Part shown: positions 61,268-64,000 of the stretch, in pieces | Position numbering within the stretch: position 1 is the first letter of the stretch | Layout of the letters: each line of letters begins with the position of its first letter | Origin: Kaistella jeonii | GTDB taxonomy: Bacteria > Bacteroidota > Bacteroidia > Flavobacteriales > Weeksellaceae | Assembly (NCBI RefSeq): GCF_000812865.1 | Contig: NZ_JSYL01000003.1 | Location: 124,001 to 188,000, forward strand | Length of the DNA stretch: 64,000 nucleotides | Direction: 5' to 3' | Notes under the pieces: model-generated | Told to the model about the DNA's origin: nothing | The model's database searches: none | What the model saw: the letters and a program-made list of their open reading frames with translations, nothing else | Translations under genes and position numbers: made by a program

Positions 61268-61510
61268 TTATTTTTTTGAGAGTTCGTCGAGTCGTTTTTG
61301 ATCTTCTCTGGAAAGATCGTTCACTCCGTTTTTCCCCATTTTGCTGAGGATTTTGTCAATTTCGTTTTCGCGGTCTTTCTTGTCAGAATTATACTGATCG
61401 TCCATCGTGTAATTTTTTTCTTTATTGGGAATGATCTTTTCTTTGATATCCTTTCGAAAAAAATAGGCGAAAACAACTGCGACTGCGAGTAAAATAAGGA
61501 CTGTATTCAT
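61268..61510 (-). CDS. Small membrane protein with DUF6576-like tail
   Basis: An 80-residue protein with an N-terminal membrane helix (NTVLILLAVAVVFAYFF) and a charged C-terminal helix, KILSKMGKNGVNDLSREDQKRLDELS. The tail resembles the DUF6576 region at the end of rhomboid proteins in Bacteroidetes. The start is the ATG at 61510; a longer frame from 61531 would put seven residues in front of the helix. The role is unknown. Confidence 0.68.
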   Translation of the reverse strand: MNTVLILLAVAVVFAYFFRKDIKEKIIPNKEKNYTMDDQYNSDKKDRENEIDKILSKMGKNGVNDLSREDQKRLDELSKK

Positions 61511-61530
61511 GAATTTAAAATATAAATGCA

Positions 61531-61566
61531 CAAAGTATAGGGTATAGAAATATACTTTATACTTTG
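61531..61566. repeat. Inverted repeat between the dksA-like and small membrane genes
   Basis: CAAAGTATA (61531-61539) and TATACTTTG (61558-61566) pair perfectly, with TATA-rich bases between. No T-run follows on either strand, so it is not a clear terminator. Confidence 0.6.
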
Positions 61567-61593
61567 CACATTATTTCATTTTAAGAAGGTAGA

Positions 61594-61974
61594 TTACCGT
61601 TGCATATTCTTCGCTTCGATGCTTAATGTTGCGTGAGGAACAGCTCTCAATCGGTCTTTACCAATGAGTTTTCCTGTTGATCTGCAAATTCCGTACGTTT
61701 TATTTTCGATGCGGATCAACGCATTTTTCAACTCGCGCAAGAATTTCTCCTGTCTTCCGGCCAAAATTGCGTTCTGCTCTTTGCTCAATGTTTCTGCGCC
61801 TTCTTCAAAAGCTTTGAAAGTAGGTGAAGTATCATCTGTACCGTTATTTTGATCGTTGATAAAGCTCTCTCTAACCAGAAACAGATCTCTTTCTGCTTTT
61901 ACTATTTTCGCCTGTATGAGTTCTTTAAATTCAACCAGATCGGCGTCGCTGTATCGTTGTCTTTCTTCTGACAT
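61594..61974 (-). CDS. DksA/TraR-family protein with reduced zinc site
   Basis: A 126-residue DksA-like protein: an N-terminal coiled coil with acidic tip (FINDQNNGTDDTSPTF, about 42-57) and the C-terminal segment YGICRSTGKLIGKDRLRAVPHATLSI. Of the four zinc cysteines of E. coli DksA only one (in YGICRST) is kept; the others are replaced, as is usual in flavobacteria. It is likely to bind RNA polymerase in the secondary channel and affect stress or rRNA transcription. The gene lies just downstream of ileS. Confidence 0.86.
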   Translation of the reverse strand: MSEERQRYSDADLVEFKELIQAKIVKAERDLFLVRESFINDQNNGTDDTSPTFKAFEEGAETLSKEQNAILAGRQEKFLRELKNALIRIENKTYGICRSTGKLIGKDRLRAVPHATLSIEAKNMQR

Positions 61975-62032
61975 AGTTTTTTATTTTTTTAGTAATTAGT
62001 TATAATCTGTTAAAAAGAAATTATGAATAGGT

Positions 62033-63997
62033 CTAATTTCCAGATGTTGCTAATTTATTAATGTATACTTTGAATTTTTTCTCTTCGATTTCGATTTCCT
62101 CAAAATTCGAAAGTGAAATTACAATTTCTATTTGATTCGACAATACTTCTTCTGAAATATATGTACTGTTGTTCAGAATTTCTTTTTCGAAGGGTGAATT
62201 TTCTTCCAATTGAATTGAAATTCTGTCAGTTAGCTCAAAATCTTTATCCTTTCTTAAATTCTGAATTCTATTGATAAATTCTCTCGCAATTCCTTCTGCT
62301 TTTAATTCGTCGGTCAATGTCAAATCGAGTGCCACAGTCATTTTTCCTTCATTTGCAACCGTCCAGCCTGGAATATCTTTCGTGAAAATTTCAACATCTT
62401 CCAAAGAAATTTCATGACCCTGAAGTTGCATTTTTCCTTCTTTTTCTAAAGTGGAGATCTGTTCCGCGGTAAAATTGATGATTTCACCTGCAACCATTTT
62501 CATATCTTTTCCAAGTCGAACTCCTAAAGTTTTAAAGTTCGGTTTGATCTGTTTCACGATGAGGTGAGAAGCTTCGTCTGCATTAATCAACTGAAGTTCC
62601 TTTACATTAACTTCCTGTTTGATCAAGTCAGAAACTGCTAATATTTGATTTTGAGTTTTCGAATCCATCACTGGAATCATCACTTTTTGCAAAGGTTGAC
62701 GCACCCGGATATTTTCCTTTTTTCTCAAAGAAAATACCATTGAAGTGATTTGTTGCGCCAAATGCGTTTTTTCTACTAGATCCTGATCGATCAAACTTTC
62801 GTCTGCTTTCGGGAAATCCGTCAAGTGAACAGATTCTGCGGTATTTTTACCTGTAATTTTATTCAGATCCTGATATAATTGATCCATAAAGAATGGCGCG
62901 ATCGGAGCTGCAATTTTTGCAATCGTTTCTAAACACGTATATAAAGTTTGGTAAGCAGAAATCTTGTCATCTGAGTAATCGCCTTTCCAGAATCTTCGTC
63001 TGCAAAGTCTTACATACCAGTTGCTTAAATTGTCATTTACGAAGTTATTAATGGCTCTTGCAACTTTCGTAGGTTCGTAATCGTTATAAAATTCGGTCAC
63101 TTCTTTCACTAATAAATTCAGTTCAGATAAAACCCAACGGTCAATTTCCGGCCGGTTTTCGATATCTTTTTCTGAATAATTAAATCCATCAACATTAGCA
63201 TAAAGCACGAAGAAAGAATACGTGTTATAAAGCGTTCCGAAGAATTTCCGGCGTACTTCATCAATTCCTTCTAAGTCAAATTTTAAATTCTCCCACGGAT
63301 TTGCGTTGGAGATCATATACCAACGCGTCGCATCGGGACCATATTTATCTAAAGTCGTGAAAGGATCAACTGCGTTTCCTAGACGTTTGGACATTTTCTG
63401 GCCGTTTTTATCCAAAACTAAACCGTTCGACATTACATTTTTGTAAGCCACAGAATCGAAAACTGCAGTTCCAATCGCATGAAGCGTGTAAAACCAACCT
63501 CGAGTTTGATCAACACCTTCCGCAATAAAATCTGCCGGGAACGCTTTTCTTTCGTCGATCATTTCCTTGTTTTCGAATGGATAATGGAGTTGCGCATAAG
63601 GCATCGAACCCGAATCAAACCAAACATCGATCAGATCTGATTCTCTGTTCATCGGTTTTCCTGAAGCGGAAACCAAAATAATTTCATCCACAATATTTTT
63701 ATGCAAATCTATTTTCGCATAATTTTCTTTCGACATATTTCCGGATTCAAATTCAGCGAAAGGATTTTCGGTCATAAAACCTGCATCCATCGATTTCTGA
63801 ATTTCGTTCATCAATTCTTCTACAGAACCAATGATTATTTCTTCTTTTAAATCTTCTGTACGCCAAATTGGCAAAGGAATTCCCCAATATCTGGAGCGGG
63901 AAAGATTCCAGTCGTTTACGTTAACGAGCCAGTTTGCAAATCGACCTTCACCTGTGGATTTTGGTTTCCAGTTGATGGTTTCGTTCAATTCTACCAA
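62033..63997 (-). CDS. ileS: Isoleucine--tRNA ligase, C-terminal part (cut by window edge)
   Basis: The 3' 654 codons of an isoleucyl-tRNA synthetase, a class I enzyme charging tRNA-Ile. The frame runs open to the window edge, so the start is outside. The KMSKR motif is seen as KMSKRLGNAVDP, and the DVWFDSGSMPYAQLHYP and GVDQTRGWFYTLHAIGTAVF blocks precede it. The anticodon-binding domain follows (about 280-430), then a C-terminal extension. The IleS of Bacteroidetes is about 1100 residues or more, so about two-fifths are missing. It leads the ileS-dksA-like-lspA neighbourhood. Confidence 0.95.
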   Translation of the reverse strand: MVELNETINWKPKSTGEGRFANWLVNVNDWNLSRSRYWGIPLPIWRTEDLKEEIIIGSVEELMNEIQKSMDAGFMTENPFAEFESGNMSKENYAKIDLHKNIVDEIILVSASGKPMNRESDLIDVWFDSGSMPYAQLHYPFENKEMIDERKAFPADFIAEGVDQTRGWFYTLHAIGTAVFDSVAYKNVMSNGLVLDKNGQKMSKRLGNAVDPFTTLDKYGPDATRWYMISNANPWENLKFDLEGIDEVRRKFFGTLYNTYSFFVLYANVDGFNYSEKDIENRPEIDRWVLSELNLLVKEVTEFYNDYEPTKVARAINNFVNDNLSNWYVRLCRRRFWKGDYSDDKISAYQTLYTCLETIAKIAAPIAPFFMDQLYQDLNKITGKNTAESVHLTDFPKADESLIDQDLVEKTHLAQQITSMVFSLRKKENIRVRQPLQKVMIPVMDSKTQNQILAVSDLIKQEVNVKELQLINADEASHLIVKQIKPNFKTLGVRLGKDMKMVAGEIINFTAEQISTLEKEGKMQLQGHEISLEDVEIFTKDIPGWTVANEGKMTVALDLTLTDELKAEGIAREFINRIQNLRKDKDFELTDRISIQLEENSPFEKEILNNSTYISEEVLSNQIEIVISLSNFEEIEIEEKKFKVYINKLATSGN

Positions 63998-64000
63998 ACG

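Noticed and set aside
1-64000. tRNA or rRNA genes, prophage or complete insertion sequence
   Set aside because: No cloverleaf-like gene, integrase island, transposase or phage gene was seen. The tyrosine recombinase is XerD-like and stands among core genes.

Overview
The window is chromosomal DNA of a low-GC member of the Bacteroidetes, most likely a Chryseobacterium/Kaistella-like flavobacterium (Weeksellaceae). The evidence is threefold: secreted proteins with type IX secretion (T9SS) C-terminal sorting domains; promoters with the Bacteroidetes -7 element TAnnTTTG and few Shine-Dalgarno sites; and a cbb3 oxidase operon with the flavobacterial fused CcoNO subunit. It reads mainly as core genome. 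I see no rRNA, tRNA, CRISPR array, prophage or intact insertion sequence.

Layout. 1-4.7 kb: end of a polysaccharide flippase, a lipoprotein, serS and three poorly characterised genes. 4.7-14.4 kb: a cytochrome cbb3 oxidase locus on the minus strand (ccoI, ccoS, ccoNO, ccoQ, ccoP, ccoG, ccoH and a TauE/SafE-like transporter), divergent from a Crp/Fnr regulator. FNR-like boxes lie in front of ccoS and in the ccoI-regulator gap, and a strong terminator separates ccoP from ccoG. 14.4-22.3 kb: panB, a lipoprotein esterase, a haem-binding protein, a Big_5 lipoprotein, a serine hydrolase, a 2-hydroxyacid dehydrogenase, an acyl-CoA thioesterase and an HU-CCDC81-type protein. 22.3-31.5 kb: a TonB-dependent receptor under a TPP riboswitch, a WG-repeat protein, a CD225/DUF2752 pair, aconitase, a second beta-barrel receptor and an RluA-type pseudouridine synthase.

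31.6-41.2 kb is the most accessory part: a membrane-anchored TPR-HTH regulator, two T9SS cargo genes sharing a tandem-repeat promoter element, a duplicated-domain secreted protein, and a tightly overlapped membrane/META-domain cluster whose last gene is broken by an in-frame TGA. 41.3-46.5 kb: GNAT, NUDIX, xerD, deoxycytidylate deaminase, enoyl-CoA hydratase and a katA/oxyR divergent pair. 47.6-48.75 kb: a decayed T9SS cargo pseudogene. It is followed by a SAM-II-like riboswitch and metK. 51-58 kb: an ECF sigma factor, a HAD phosphatase, trpS and three TPR-transmembrane proteins with LuxR, AraC or no output domain. 58.3-59.6 kb: a paralogue of the 33.3 kb T9SS cargo. 59.6-64 kb: sanA-like, lspA, a DksA-like protein and the 3' two-thirds of ileS.

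The most unusual themes are: (1) two paralogous secreted HAF-repeat-like proteins, each beside a membrane-tethered TPR-HTH regulator; (2) a duplicated promoter element in front of two unrelated T9SS cargo genes; (3) a SAM-II-like aptamer with covarying pseudoknot pairs in front of metK; (4) an extragenic repeat after lspA; and (5) two recently disrupted genes.
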